NCBI RefSeq assembly: GCF_001653235.2
Contig: NC_035791.1
Coordinates: forward strand, 4,216,001 to 4,280,000
Length of the DNA stretch: 64,000 nt
Source: Pochonia chlamydosporia 170
Taxonomy: Eukaryota > Ascomycota > Sordariomycetes > Hypocreales > Clavicipitaceae
Direction: 5' to 3'
The notes below the pieces were generated by a model, which did no database searches, was not told the origin of the DNA, and saw nothing but the letters and a program-made list of their open reading frames with translations. This document shows positions 22,471 through 34,440 of this stretch, piece after piece. The translations under genes and the position numbers were made by a program. Every line of letters starts with the position of its first letter. Position 1 is the stretch's first letter.

Positions 22471-24155
22471 ATGCGCAGTCTCAACCTAGTATTTCTGGCT
22501 GGCGTTCAGCTTAGTACAGCTCGATCACCTACTTTCAGCATTCATGATGATTTGCTTGCATACCCCCAGGTACCATCAGTTCCTCAAAACAAACCGGCTG
22601 TCGAAGACTCCCATTGACTAACATTTTGCAGTTTGAAGTTGTTTTTGCCAACGACTTCATATCTGAAAATGATGCGCAAGCTCTGCTAGGTATCAACAGT
22701 CAACATCCTGTCAATTCGGCTGCAACCCCGCCAACAAGTGGTAGCAATGATCGCACCAGCACCACAGCGTACGCTGCCACCCCAAGTTCCGACAACCCGG
22801 ATGAAATCACGAGCTACTCCTACGAGATTTTAAACATGGCGCCTCATCGCTACTTGTGTTCAATACCCGTGGTGAAACCGCCTGGGCCGGTAAACGAAAC
22901 TGCCAACGCACTGGCCAAAGCCGAGGAAGAACGAGAGTATCGACGAGCAGCTACAAAAGGTTGGGAACTGATAAATGAACTGGAAGATGGTTGCTTGTAC
23001 TATGTGTCTGGGTGGTGGAGCTACAGTTTCTGCAACAATCGTGAAATTGTACAATACCACGCCATATCGGCGTCAAACAATGGGCAGGTTCCCAGGCGAG
23101 ACCCCAACGGCCAAGAGTACGTTTTGGGAAGGGTGCCAACCCTTCCTGCAACAACGGGAGATCGTAAGCAACGACGACAGCAACGCGGCGCCAACGATCC
23201 CCCACGCCCTCCGGCCGAACTACAAATAAAGGGTGACCAGCGATATCTTGTACAGAGGCTCGAAGGCGGCACGATTTGCGACTTGACGGGTAAGGACCGC
23301 AAAATTGAAGTTCAATACCAATGCGTACCGGGCATTCAAGCGGACAAGATCGGATGGATTAAGGAGGTGGTCACTTGCTCCTATGTCATGATGATCAACA
23401 CGCCCCGGCTGTGCAGTGATGTCGCCTTTCAACCGCCTGTAGAAAGGTCGGCAAACCCTATCAACTGCAAACTGATTTCTCAAAGCGACCCATCCACGCC
23501 ACTTTTGGATCAGCACGCAACACCCCCAACGGCTGGCAGCGAAGGCGTCAAAGAGAGTGTTCAGACAGACAACGACAAAGTTGAGACGGACGAGAAGAAG
23601 GATTCTTCGCAAGTCACTATTGGAGGTGTTCTGGTTGGAGGCAAGCGAGTTCTTTCTGCAGGAGATGACAATGGAAAGCCCCTGAAGCTCCAAGCCAGCC
23701 ATTTGTTTGCACCTAAGCCAAAGATTTTGCAGGTAATTGCCGAAGCGGCCAGCAAAGAAAAGGGCGGGAAAATCAAGGGCCTGTCGGAAGAAGAGCTTGA
23801 GAAGCTAAATGTCGATCCGAAGGCTGTTGAAGAAATGCGCCAAAAACTCAAAAAGCTTGCTGGTGAAAAGGGTTGGAAAATGCAGTTATTTCAGATGAAC
23901 GAAGACGACGAAAAGGAGCTGTTTGGGTACGTGGATGATCCGGATGGCGAGAAGAAGGACGGTCAAAAGGATTCCGGTGACAAAACGGGGGATACACGTA
24001 AAGCAAAGGGTGACAAGGATGCCATAGCAGACAAAGGCGCCAGTGGAGGCAAAGATACGGTGAAGGAGAGGAAAGGTGCGCATTCTAAGGAGAAGAAGAA
24101 GCAGGACGACGGATCAGGAAGCGAGGAGAAGTTTTTTAACCGTGACGAATTGTAA
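22471..24155 (+). CDS. yos9: ER lectin OS-9/Yos9 homologue
   Basis: Two exons (22471-22569, 22632-24155; 62-nt intron, phase 0) give 540 aa. The first exon encodes a signal peptide (MRSLNLVFLAGVQLSTA). The MRH lectin domain follows: LEDGCLYYVSGWWSYSFC, YLVQRLEGGTICDLTGKDR, then VQYQCVPG with a later CSYVMMINTPRLC. These carry the Cys pairs and the conserved Gln/Arg/Glu/Tyr-type sugar-binding positions. The C-terminal third is Lys/Glu-rich, and the protein ends in RDEL, an ER-retrieval signal. Yos9/OS-9 recognises trimmed N-glycans on misfolded glycoproteins and hands them to the Hrd1 ligase for ERAD. Starting at the longer downstream frame would miss the signal peptide, so the upstream exon is preferred. 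Confidence 0.92.
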
Positions 24156-27100
24156 CTACATTGGGAAGTTAGGCGTTTTGGTTTGCTCATAGTCAAGATA
24201 AGTAGATTTATAAACACGGTTTCAATTGGACGTGTTTGGTGGCAAATTGTAGCTGTTCCCTTAATTGTCATATTTTTTTTTGGGACGACGTGGCAACCCG
24301 AGAACAGGTGCTACTTGAAAGAGTGACGAATGAAATCTTGCCAGATTCCATGCAGCGAACATTATTGCACAAGGTTGGCGACGAGTACGATTTAGCTGTT
24401 CATTACGAGTACTTGAGCGTGATGATGAATGGTTTGAGTTGTCCAATGGACTGTTGAGACATGGCTGTTTCTTTCAAATAACCTGCACAATCCAAGACGA
24501 TTAGTCGAAACCATAGAAATAGCTCGTATGACATATATTGGACATCAATGGGATATATTGAAACCCAAAATCGAGTACGGCGCAACGGTGACCAAACTCA
24601 CACTCCGTACGGGGCCTTTCAGATCATTTGCTAAATTTGTGTTGGAGCAAATGCTAGTCCACATGAGCGGATTCGCCGTGGAACATCGACAGACAATTGT
24701 ACAGGGCAAGTTTAATGCTAATATTTCGGTGAGCGAGTAGTTCCTCGAGCAGTTTTTCGTCGCATAGATAAAGAACCAGAACATGTGTGGCGAAAGATTT
24801 GTAACACAGATTGCTTTTTGGTATGTTGGAACAATGCATGTGTGGCGCGAAGGCCGGGTTACAATTGGAGGCATTGAGTAATTGACGATTTTGAGCTGCA
24901 TGTCGGTGGCATCATGCTCCGGATTTTGTCATGCTATGATATAACTTTACTTATAATAATGTTTCGCACTCCATATATGGAGTATCTATAGGACGAGTTT
25001 GTGATTTATGATAAGCGTGCCATCTTTGCCCATTTACGCTGCAGAACTTGCAGAGTACTCCGTAATGATATATTACCTAGGTACTTATAAAGGGGCTGAA
25101 GCACGGAGTGGATGTGGCCCTGGCCACAGAACTCTAAAAATCGACTTTTGTCTCTGCAGCGTAAGGAGTACGGAGTGTGCTACCACAGAGAGGTATGAGC
25201 AGATAAGACAGTCATGCTTCGTTTATCATTAGCCTAGCCAATCTAATATTAGGCGTTCGAGAACATGACCTCATCTCGGCAAGTCATTGTATCTCGCCAA
25301 TGCAGGCACTTTACAAGAGCCTGGATGATGGGTAGAATAGACCAGGTTTAGGCGAATCAGTGGCCCCACCACTGGAACTAACATGTAAAGCAAATGGAGA
25401 CTCAACGGGAATGGCTTTGGCTGTTTGAGGCGGAGACAGGAGAAGGTTTTGTGGCATCCGATGTGTAATGCCATAGGTTGAACCAACTTGGTCACCGTAA
25501 CCGTAATAACGGAGACTAGCCCACGAGCCGCGGTGGCCATGCGTATGGCTGTGTTCAGATTGAAACAAACCAACTTCATTGAGCAGAGGAGGAGGAAAAC
25601 ACCAAACTGGCAGGCAACTTGCAACACAAGAAACGACGCCGGAACTGGGGGGGGAGGCAGGGTATGTGGCCAACGAACTGGGGATCGATAATTTTTAGAG
25701 TAGGAATTGACGAATCATTTGGCTCATCACCTTTTCAAGCAGCCAAGAGTCTGTTGGCTCAGTCCTCCATTCTGGCTCTTCTTTGTCGCAGAAATGAAAG
25801 GCGGTGATGGTGGCGGATTGGCCATGGTTTGGCTGACTTTTCAAGGCAAAATGCTGAAGCCGGCATCTGGGGACCCCTGCTCCCCGCTGCATTGGAATGC
25901 CATCTGATTGGTAGTAAGAGCTCCAGGATGGAGAAGAGGGCACGGAGGATGGAACGTGCCGATTCAGGGGCTAGTTGACAATCGCCCTGCAGACAGTTGA
26001 CGAGGCCAAAACGGACGATCAAAGAAAGTGTTGAAAAGTCGGTGATGGCATCGGGCGATTGGCTTTGGACGGAAATGGATGGCCCATGCAACCACATCAA
26101 TGTACTCCGGATGAAATGATCGTGATGGCAATATTCCACCAATTTGAACTGTTTAATCTGACACGCGCCCTTGGTTGCGGTCAGTGCGAGCCGAAATGGT
26201 CGTGTGCTGGGATCAGCAAGGTCAATTAGCTCAGGGCTATGGACCAGCATGGAATGACCGACAGCTTATCAAAAAATCAAGAGGGTATAACAGGCCATGT
26301 GGTGTGGAGAGAACGAAAGGTCGAACATTCTGGTGCGCCGCAGAAATATTTTTATCACATTTTTGTTTGCTTTTGGTTCGCTGGATGAAGGAAGCATCAC
26401 CGAGCACGGAGCAGTCAAGTCAGACCAAGCTCTGGCGTGGGAAAAAGAAAGTAAAGTACGGAGTAGCATGGCGTCGGATGCTCGATGCGGCGCTCGCGCC
26501 GTCCCTTGTGTGATGGCGGGAGGAAACCAAGAAGTTGAATGGTAATAAATGGATGATGGTCAAGCCCGTGGTTTGGCGTTCCTTGCCAGGATGTGATGAT
26601 GGGCTTGGCTGGCCGCTTGGCTGGCCGCTTGGCTGGCCAGGGGAAAGGGAAGTGGAAGGGGAAATGTGGAAGACGATCCACAAGTCAAGTGGTCCAAGGC
26701 GGCGTCCCCAGCCTTCGCAAATTCGCCAAAAGATGAGGTTCGATGGAGGTCAAGGTCCAACAGCTGCATCAGCTTCGTCCTCTCTTCGCCCCTTTGAGAA
26801 ACCAAGTCCAATTGACCGGACAGGACATCCAGAGCTGCACGCCAATCCATGCATGGCGCTACGCTGCTGCACGGCCCTCGTCTGCCGACGCCCGACGCTT
26901 CACACCTCTGGTTTGGTCCTTCAGCCCAAAGGCCCTGACTTCCGCAAAATTCGACGACCAGACAGACCAGACATTGACTGCTTCCAATTTTTGACTCTCT
27001 CAGCTTGTTGACTCCCCCCTTGCTTGGTTGGCTCCATATTGTCTTTTGAGCATTCCAATCCCCTCCGTATTCTTCCTCCTAGTGAACATACCTACCGAAC

Positions 27101-27888
27101 AAAGTCCCCCTTGGCCTTGTTCTTTTTTTTTTGTGTTGTCATTCTTGTCTCTTGTCTCGGTTTCCGGCCCTCTCATTCGACCACAACTTCTGCCCTTGTG
27201 TTTCTATTCTGGATACTCGCCGACCTGTCGCCCATTCTCATCGGTTGTTTCTGAGACAAAACGAGGCAAAAGAGCTGACCTTCTCTTGGTGCGACGATCC
27301 GGTACCACCACTGGCGTACGTGCTGCTGTGCCGTGGCCTGCATCTGTCGCGGTAGTCGTGCTACTTATGTTGGAATCCAGTCAAGTTGACTGTTCACCTC
27401 GTACACGACTGCAAACCACACATCGTGCGCACATCATCCACGCGGCAGACTGCAGACGCACCTGTTGTTACACAAGGCCAACCGCTATCCTAGTTTTATA
27501 TTCTGCTCTCGACTCTAATTGAATCCTGCCATGCTGCGCCAGCTGAATCGATAAGCCCCCGTCCATGCTCGCCGACGTCGCCATCGGGCAGTGGAACAGA
27601 GCAGCACCCGGTATGCTTGCGCAGTCTCAACACTTGTTACAACAAATCACCGCCTAAACGTTCGATCGTCGTCGAAATTGTCGACATATGCTTCCTACGG
27701 ACGGGCTTCTTCCAAGCTCTCAGTGGACCTGCTGACGAGACACTTGACGCTGTCGCCCTTTTATACATCGCGGACTGAAACCGGACTCTGGCTTGTCTGG
27801 GAAACCTTGCACGTTGAGGAGCTGGTTATCTGAATCATATCCGGATACGAGATTAAACATCTTACTTTGATTTGTATTCTCGTCAACC
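24156..27888. other. 3.7-kb region without a recognisable gene
   Basis: Upstream of the Cnn_1N gene. It contains an AT-rich part (24.2-25.1 kb), TACTCCGTA at 25056, TACGGAGTA at 26457, a 3 x 12 bp tandem repeat at 26604 and a C/T-rich leader around 27.0-27.3 kb. The leader is typical of fungal promoters or 5' UTRs. Short ORFs overlap each other and lack domains. Confidence 0.5.
26604..26639 (+). repeat. Tandem repeat, 3 x 12 bp
   Basis: The unit CTTGGCTGGCCG is present three times in a row; the last base differs in the third copy. Confidence 0.85.
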
Positions 27889-30738
27889 ATGGATGGAGCT
27901 CAGTCGCAAAGTCGGCAACGACCCTATCCTCGTGCGCCGTCACGATCGTCAACTCACACCAACACTTCACGTGTAACACCTATCAGCCCAACCAGTTCAA
28001 CTTCACAAATTGCCACCTCGCCACAGCTTTCCCAGTCTCATCCAATCCATCGATATCATCATAGTCGATGTGCAACAGCTTCGCCGCAATCCATGTCGCG
28101 ACCGACACCGCCCCTCTCCCGGCAGGAGAGTATCGAGTCGGCCCGGCAGCCCGCGCTGTCGTCCTTCTTACAAGAAAAGCTACAGAGGGAGCGAAGAACC
28201 GAAAGCGAAAGACTAAACCAGTCGCAATCATCTTTGCCCAGGTCGAATCCCGATATGGGCGGCTCTGTCGACCTTGGCCGAGCACCGAACTCCCCTCTCA
28301 AGACAACGTCCGACGTCAACCGACCACAATCAAGCGCCGGCATTGACCAAGGCAAGAAGAAGGGGTTAGGGGTCAAAGAAATGGAGAAGGTACGCGATAT
28401 CCAAGTTATTTTGGTGCCACACGCTGTATATACTGACGATGTACTGGCACAGGTGATTTCGACCCTGCACAAGCAAAATTTTGACTTGAAGCTCGAGCTT
28501 TACCACAGACGCGAGAGGCAGACGACATTGGAGGAGCGAGTCGACGCGTTGGAGAGCGACAAGCAACGCATCGAAGAAATCAATGACAAGCTGTTGATCG
28601 AATTAGAGAAGCGTGACAAGGCGGTTGAGGAAGCAGTCGCCATGATCGTAAACCTAGAAGCAAAAGTCGATCAGCTCTTTCGAGAGAGAACCATGGTACA
28701 GCATATTGAAAATGAAGGCTTCTTCTGTCCCCGCGACTACGACCTTGGTTACAAGACCCCAGTTCCGCAAGGTGTCGGCCCTGATGTTGGAAGAATGGAA
28801 GACGATGCTAAGGTTATCAATCGAATGCCCAGCTTCTTGTCTGACCATAGCGAAACGACGCAAAATCTCCGCAACGTGTATCTGGGATCCAAGGCTAGCA
28901 TGCTAAGCTTAACACGGGTAGCAGAGGGCTCTCCCGAAGCTGATAATATGCAAGCGTTGGGTAGTCCAACTCTTAGTGTACTTAGTGAAAGCTCATTTGT
29001 CAGTGTCTATGGTCGAAAGGAGAATGGGAACCAAGCCGCCACCGATGTCGACGAGACTTTAGTTCTTGATGAAGCAGACTCCACTTTCATCAACGAGGCG
29101 AATGAAGAGCAACCGCCGCGGAAGCATACCCGATCCGTGTCTTCAGGTAAAAAGGGAGGCTCTCGTGTAAGTTCTGCAGGCCAATTTCAGTCGATCACAG
29201 ATGTTATCGCTGGTTCACCACTCCAGCGGCTGGAAAGGCTCGACATGTCCTATGGGAACAGAAGGGAGCAAGTAGGACCGCAGGGTCAGACAAAAGACTC
29301 TGTGAGAGTTCAACATCTTTCCGACAGCAAACCAGCAGGTTCACGAAGCCTGAAACAAGACAAACGTGATGCTCTGCGAAGAGTAACAACTGATGGACAA
29401 GGTGGTGTACGGCTAAACGACCAGGTTCTCCCTCCTACGCCGGATACGATATCGAGCTCCACCTTGAACCGGTTTAAGGACTCGCACGATGCCTTTTCGC
29501 AGCAGGATCTAAATGAAGAAAATAGCAATGGGGTTACGTTGAACCCGCTTGGTGAACTAGGCAGAAGTCAGGGGGATGATCGCTATCTGGTGATGCCAAA
29601 TGGACCTCCCGAGGAGGCAGACAGCTGGGCGTCACCAAGTAAGCCAACACTTGAGTCGCTTTTCGCACACAGAGGGCCTGCTATTACTCGCCCGCGGTCC
29701 GCAGATGAATCAACGGCGTCTCATAGGAGAGGCAAAGGCTGGGACAGCGATGATGACGATGATTCAGACGCCCATTCATTACAATCAAGCCTTGACATCT
29801 GGATGCGTGAGAGCGCTCAGCCTTCGAGGAATAAGAGTCGTGTGTCGCCGGATCTTTTTGGATTCCCTACCGAATCGTCGAAAGGCAGCTGGGCTGCACC
29901 GACGATGTTTGGACCAAATGGAGCTGGAACCGATAGCGCTCAGGTACCGCCAGGATTTGACTACATGCGTGATCTTTTTTCTGTCCGACAAGGTCTCTTC
30001 GCCGGCGCGGCACCGCCGCCACCAAACAGAAGGTCTAGTCTTCACGCACGGACAGGGTCGACGTCAGAAGCCGCATCACAAGGGACGAGCAGTCAAGCAG
30101 GAGACCAAGCGCCTCAGTCGACTGCGCGTCGTCGAAGCTACCACAGCCGGCAGAACAGTGTAGACTTGGGCAGGAGAGATGATATGCGAACTCCTGTTCA
30201 GAGGGATCAATTTGCACCGCCGCCTCAACCTCATAGCGACCAGAAACCAAAGCACTATCCCCCGATCTCAGGGCAACAGCATGGAGCCCGCGCTGGCCTC
30301 AACAGGCTCTTCCGGCGATCTACAAGCGGAGCACCTCCAACACCAACACCCGAATCTGCCACCCCTGTCGAGGGTTCATCGTCGGAACAATTCAAGAATT
30401 TTTCTTCCATGGGCGTTCCATCATGGGCAAACCGAAGCAGCGCAGTTGAAGATGAAAGATCGGGGGCAACCCCTCCACCCATTATGTTCAATCCTCGCCA
30501 GGGCCGACGCAACACGATGGGCGCAGAGGGAGAGTTGGAGAAACCGACGGTTCAAGACCTGGGTCGGAGCAAAACACCAGGCCCAGCCCCGGCCGCCGCC
30601 GCAGCAGCTACCTCGACAACTGTACCGTCAGTAGATGTCGACAGTAGTCCAGCAGCAGGGCCATCGGGAACCGGCGGCCGAAGGCGATGGCTACCCGGGT
30701 TCACACGCACAAGCAACTTGAAGAACAAATCGGGTTAG
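27889..30738 (+). CDS. Centrosomin-motif (Cnn_1N/CM1) protein, spindle-pole or MTOC associated
   Basis: Open from 27889 to 30738, with a probable in-frame 63-nt intron at 28390-28452, so 928 aa after splicing and 949 aa if retained. Splicing restores the conserved core: LGVKEMEK then VISTLHKQNFDLKLELYHRR. This is the Cnn_1N motif, and about 80 residues of coiled coil follow it. CM1 motifs bind and activate gamma-tubulin complexes at spindle pole bodies or other microtubule-organising centres. The remainder is Ser/Pro-rich and disordered, with SRQNSVDLGRRD-like basic patches that look like phosphosites. The protein ends in a basic tail (GGRRRWLPGFTRTSNLKNKSG split here: GGRRRWLPGF, TRTSNLKNKSG). 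It may correspond to the ApsB/Mto1 type or another fungal Cnn_1N protein; I cannot decide. Confidence 0.82.
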   Translation: MDGAQSQSRQRPYPRAPSRSSTHTNTSRVTPISPTSSTSQIATSPQLSQSHPIHRYHHSRCATASPQSMSRPTPPLSRQESIESARQPALSSFLQEKLQRERRTESERLNQSQSSLPRSNPDMGGSVDLGRAPNSPLKTTSDVNRPQSSAGIDQGKKKGLGVKEMEKVRDIQVILVPHAVYTDDVLAQVISTLHKQNFDLKLELYHRRERQTTLEERVDALESDKQRIEEINDKLLIELEKRDKAVEEAVAMIVNLEAKVDQLFRERTMVQHIENEGFFCPRDYDLGYKTPVPQGVGPDVGRMEDDAKVINRMPSFLSDHSETTQNLRNVYLGSKASMLSLTRVAEGSPEADNMQALGSPTLSVLSESSFVSVYGRKENGNQAATDVDETLVLDEADSTFINEANEEQPPRKHTRSVSSGKKGGSRVSSAGQFQSITDVIAGSPLQRLERLDMSYGNRREQVGPQGQTKDSVRVQHLSDSKPAGSRSLKQDKRDALRRVTTDGQGGVRLNDQVLPPTPDTISSSTLNRFKDSHDAFSQQDLNEENSNGVTLNPLGELGRSQGDDRYLVMPNGPPEEADSWASPSKPTLESLFAHRGPAITRPRSADESTASHRRGKGWDSDDDDDSDAHSLQSSLDIWMRESAQPSRNKSRVSPDLFGFPTESSKGSWAAPTMFGPNGAGTDSAQVPPGFDYMRDLFSVRQGLFAGAAPPPPNRRSSLHARTGSTSEAASQGTSSQAGDQAPQSTARRRSYHSRQNSVDLGRRDDMRTPVQRDQFAPPPQPHSDQKPKHYPPISGQQHGARAGLNRLFRRSTSGAPPTPTPESATPVEGSSSEQFKNFSSMGVPSWANRSSAVEDERSGATPPPIMFNPRQGRRNTMGAEGELEKPTVQDLGRSKTPGPAPAAAAAATSTTVPSVDVDSSPAAGPSGTGGRRRWLPGFTRTSNLKNKSG
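28390..28452 (+). other. Probable in-frame intron (63 nt, no stop)
   Basis: Donor GTACGCGATA, branch-like ATACTGAC, acceptor GGCACAG. Its translation (VRDIQVILVPHAVY...) interrupts the conserved Cnn_1N core. The intron is a multiple of three without a stop, so ORF-based annotation would keep it. Confidence 0.8.
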
Positions 30739-31208
30739 AGACCGCACAGGTTTGGAGGTGGGAAGAATGGAGCGATCTTCCATGTAACAACAATATCATA
30801 ACTATAGCATGTGGGTGTTAGGTCATTGTAGCCACGCCCACCAAGAGCAAAAATCGGAATGCATTATCCGTCATGGGAAATATTTCACTTCAGGATTAAA
30901 ATCAGTCTGGATACTTGATTTGCGAAGGACAGCATTGGCGTTTGTTAAGTAGATAAATACCTCGGACAGATCGAATTTTCAAAGAATGAGAAACAAGCAA
31001 TTCAACAACCTCGCTTTCACCTGCAATCTCACATGTCTGGTGTTCCATTCACCAGACGACACATGATGCACGGAAAACGACAAACGACAAAGAGTATAAA
31101 ACAAAACAGGCCAGCTGTTATTCAAACTATGACCAATACTCAGCCCCCGAACCTGCCAACCCAACGCCAATGCATCGAATATGTGCCTCCATACCGCCCC
31201 AAATCCTC
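30739..31208. other. Convergent intergenic region
   Basis: The 3' regions of the Cnn_1N gene (plus) and the RlpA-like gene (minus). I see no gene or repeat. Confidence 0.5.
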
Positions 31209-31601
31209 CTAAACCCAAGCCCATTCCGCCTTGACCCGACCCTTGCCTAAATCGCCGATGACCTGTTTGAATGCCGCAGGCGAGAGATCCAAGTCCCCAA
31301 CCTTGCAGCCCATACACTTGTCGACAACCTTGACAGTAACCTCCTTTCCTTCATATTTGACGCGAAGGCTTCGTCCACACGCCTTCTCCTTATCATAGGT
31401 AACACGATCCACGGCTACAACAAGATCGCCATCCTGGTCCGTAGACCCGCATGCCCCCAACCCTGGGTTGTAGAAGGTCATATCTCCCACTGAACGGCGA
31501 GTAATAGACTTGGTTGTGGTGTGGCCAACCGGAGAGGCCGCCAGACAGGTAAGTTGCATGAGAAGGGCCATATGGGCCGTAGTAGTCGACATTGCTACCA
31601 T
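31209..31601 (-). CDS. Small secreted expansin/RlpA-like (double-psi beta-barrel) protein
   Basis: 130 aa from Met at 31601 (127 from the next Met at 31592). The frame stays open further upstream, but that part is Asn/Phe/Lys-rich and the signal peptide begins only here (MSTTTAHMALLMQLTCLAAS). The mature part follows the RlpA-like DPBB pattern: GDMTFYNPGLGACGS, then CGRSLRVKYEGK, TVKVVDKCMGC and DLDLSPAAF, with four of the conserved cysteines. Fungal members are extracellular, often expressed during host contact or in response to cell-wall change. They lack known enzymatic activity. Which host or wall target applies here cannot be seen. Confidence 0.85.
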   Translation of the reverse strand: MVAMSTTTAHMALLMQLTCLAASPVGHTTTKSITRRSVGDMTFYNPGLGACGSTDQDGDLVVAVDRVTYDKEKACGRSLRVKYEGKEVTVKVVDKCMGCKVGDLDLSPAAFKQVIGDLGKGRVKAEWAWV

Positions 31602-32834
31602 ATTGGTACATTTTGGTTCATCAAAGATGGACTTGAGGTGAGTGTGGTTTGTCAAAGAATGCGTTTCAAAGAAAAAAAAATTGTGTTGTTGGTTTTTTGT
31701 GGTTTTTCGTTTTTGTCTGTGGGTATCTGACGAGAAAGTTGGTTTTGAGAAATTTGACTCCAAAGCAGCGACAAGAGCACATTCTTATACTTGTGTGTAT
31801 GTTACACGAAGCCAAGATGGTCGACGATGTTGAGGCTCTCGGTGACGTAGGTCATGAAAGCATTTCGTTGTGTTTGGCCTGGTCGTGACGGGAACTGTGT
31901 CAGATGACACTTGAAGTGGCTGGCGGAAAGAGATGCATCGATTTTCCGGGGTAATTATGTGACAGAACATGGGGTTTCGGTGTCGATGTTTGAAAGTGAG
32001 GCTGTCGACTTTGAAGTTCTTCTTTGTTGTGCCTGATTCGCAATGTTGTTTCTTCATTGTAATACATCTGTTTGTTAGGATTTCTGTTTTGGGCTTTCAT
32101 GGGAAAAAGTGAGGCTGTCTTGGGGTATATTACCTTGCAATGAGTGGCGATTGAAATCGCGGCCTTTGTTCCTGAAGTACGTGTCTTTCATGGCATGTTG
32201 GACAGATTTGTTAGGCGTTGCAAGTGTCTTCATGCTAAGAGATGTGTTGTGTCTCAGGGTTCAGATGTAGTCGGTGCTCGGTTAGGGCTTTTGGGGGCCG
32301 AATCGGAGTAAATCCTCTTTTGTTTGGGGGCTGTATGGGTATTATAACCAGGGGTTTGTTTGTTCGTGGTGTCTACGGAGGTTGATGGCGGGAATACCGG
32401 GCATATGGGTGGCGAGTTGTTACTCAAGTGGGTTGAAACATGCTGAAGATGAGGCTGACATGATGTTGCGTGGCTTGGTAGTGAACAGATATTGCAGATG
32501 TTGACATGTCATATAAGTAAGATAGTTGAGTTTATGTACTCTTGAGAGAGTCGCATAACTCTCGGACAACGGTTGTGTTGACACCGAAAGTCAATGAACA
32601 GCATCTCTTTGTAATGTACTTCTCCAGAACGAGCACCGACCCCGTGTAATTCACGTGTTTCTTTCAATGACACTGTAGTTTCAAGTCACATCGAGAACCT
32701 TCCAACGCAAAATCACTCCTCTGTTCAGTCCTTATCTATCAAAAATGCGGCTCAACAAAATGAGGCTCAAAATTCCATAGCGAGACGAGTGTTTCCTTTC
32801 CCTGAACGCCGCCAGCTTCCAGTCCGAATACACA
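31602..32834. other. Intergenic region upstream of the RlpA-like gene
   Basis: About 1.2 kb, GT-rich on the plus strand, also holding the 3' end of the cytochrome b5 reductase gene. No gene or RNA recognised. Confidence 0.5.
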
Positions 32835-33824
32835 CTAGAATTTATGAATCTGATCCTTTCGATACCCCAACTCCTGCAACACTCCTGAGCTCTTTCTATC
32901 ACCCACCAGCAGCTTCTCCATGCTCGGCGGACCGCAAACAAACACCATTGTGTCCCTACCTTCCGGCGATGGCGCCACCTCCTTCAGCAATTCCTTCGTA
33001 ACGTATCCCTTTCCATAAGGCGAACCGTCGACAGGATTGCTAACAGTGTACACGGCCTTGAATCGCCCGGGAAACGTCTTCTCCCACGCCTCAAACTCCT
33101 TCTTGAGCAGAACGTCTCGATCGCTATTGACGCCAAAAACAAGCGTCACGGCCGTCTTGTCTTCGGGATTGCGCAAGATTGCTTGAGTTAATTGGTAGAT
33201 TGGCGTGATTCCAGCTCCGCCCGCTATAAGAGTTACGTGCGGGAACGAGTTGGGTTTCCACTGGTGCCCTTTCAAACTGGCGACGAAGAAGAGCGATTGA
33301 CCGGGTTGAAGATTGTGTAGGTGAGTGCTGGATTTGCCGTCGGGGTAGTGCTTCACCATGAGGTCGAGATGACCTTGTTCATCTGTCGTTTTCCATCAGC
33401 AAGGTACAAACAAAATTCTAGGTATTGGAGTTACCTGTGGCAGTGATGGGGGTATATGGCCTTGCGACCGGTACCCATCGTCCTTGTGGCCAGGACATGG
33501 TCAACACCGAAGCTGGTCTGTTAACAAGTGTGCTGTGAGTGTTTGTGGGTTGCGCTCACAATTCACGGGTAATCCGCTGACGGCTTCTTTGTCCGCAAAC
33601 TTGAACCTCAATAACCTCGTGTTGTGGTTTACCATTTCTGCGCTCTCAAGTGGCAGTGAGAAGAATGCTGGTCCTGCTCCAAACACTTTTGGCGGAGACG
33701 ATTGTGAGTCTGTCCGCGCATCTTGAATGAGAAATTTGGCCGTGATGCCGATTGCGAGGGAGCTGGCTGCAATGGTACTTATAATGGTGGCAGGTCGTGA
33801 TCGGGTGAGAATCCGGGCTGCCAT
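32835..33824 (-). CDS. mcr1: NADH-cytochrome b5 reductase, mitochondrial type
   Basis: Three exons (33824-33560, 33512-33435, 33382-32835) give 296 aa. The N-terminus is a basic presequence plus hydrophobic segment (MAARILTRSRPATIIST, then AASSLAIGITAKFLI), as in Mcr1, which has outer-membrane and intermembrane-space forms. The FAD-binding motif RPYTPIT lies in the short second exon. Then come KSSTHLH, the NADH-binding GGAGITPIYQL and VCGPPSME near the end. It transfers electrons from NADH to cytochrome b5 or other acceptors for sterol synthesis and antioxidant recycling. A Met eight codons upstream (33848) is possible, but the MAAR start gives a normal presequence. Confidence 0.92.
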
Positions 33825-34440
33825 TGTTTCGACGTACTTATGATTCACGTATGTATAAAGGACTGTGATACGAGTTGAGGTTGAGGTTGTGTAGGGCTGT
33901 CTGACTTAAATAGCTTCATTCCGGCTGGACCGTCCCGAAACCGCGCGGCATTGTCGATCTGACGTCGTGTACCTCGCGCAAGTTCCGGAACCAATGCTTA
34001 CATGCAGAAAACGGCAGATCGGGCCACTCTGATGCTTGTTTGGCGCATCCTTTGGCAAACGCAAGGTTTGGTGGCGCTCGTTGTTCCACTTCCATTGAGT
34101 TTCGGACGCGGACTTGAAGTTCGGTCATGACGGTCTTGGTTACGGGTCCGAGACTTGAGCTGTTGCCGAGAACTGAGTTGTCGATTAATCAGATGTTTAC
34201 CGCAACAAAACAGGGTCTTAGTTCCCCGGTATAACTTGATATCGAGCTTTTTATTCTGTATATTGCGCTAAGAATCTACCCGTATTACATGTTGCGTTTC
34301 ACTAACCCAACCCATCTACAGTTACACATGCCAACCAAACCACCAGAAAGGCTCGATAAGGAAGTCACGCGTCACACAACAACGACCATAAGTTGACTGT
34401 TCCACAGCATTTCCAGAAAATCCGACCACGACTACACCAA
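33825..34440. other. Intergenic region
   Basis: Promoter region of the b5 reductase gene and 3' flank of the GNAT gene. Nothing further recognised. Confidence 0.5.

Noticed and set aside
25271..26850. ORFs of 80-163 codons on both strands upstream of the Cnn_1N gene
   Set aside because: Mutually overlapping and without recognisable motifs; best read as promoter and leader DNA.
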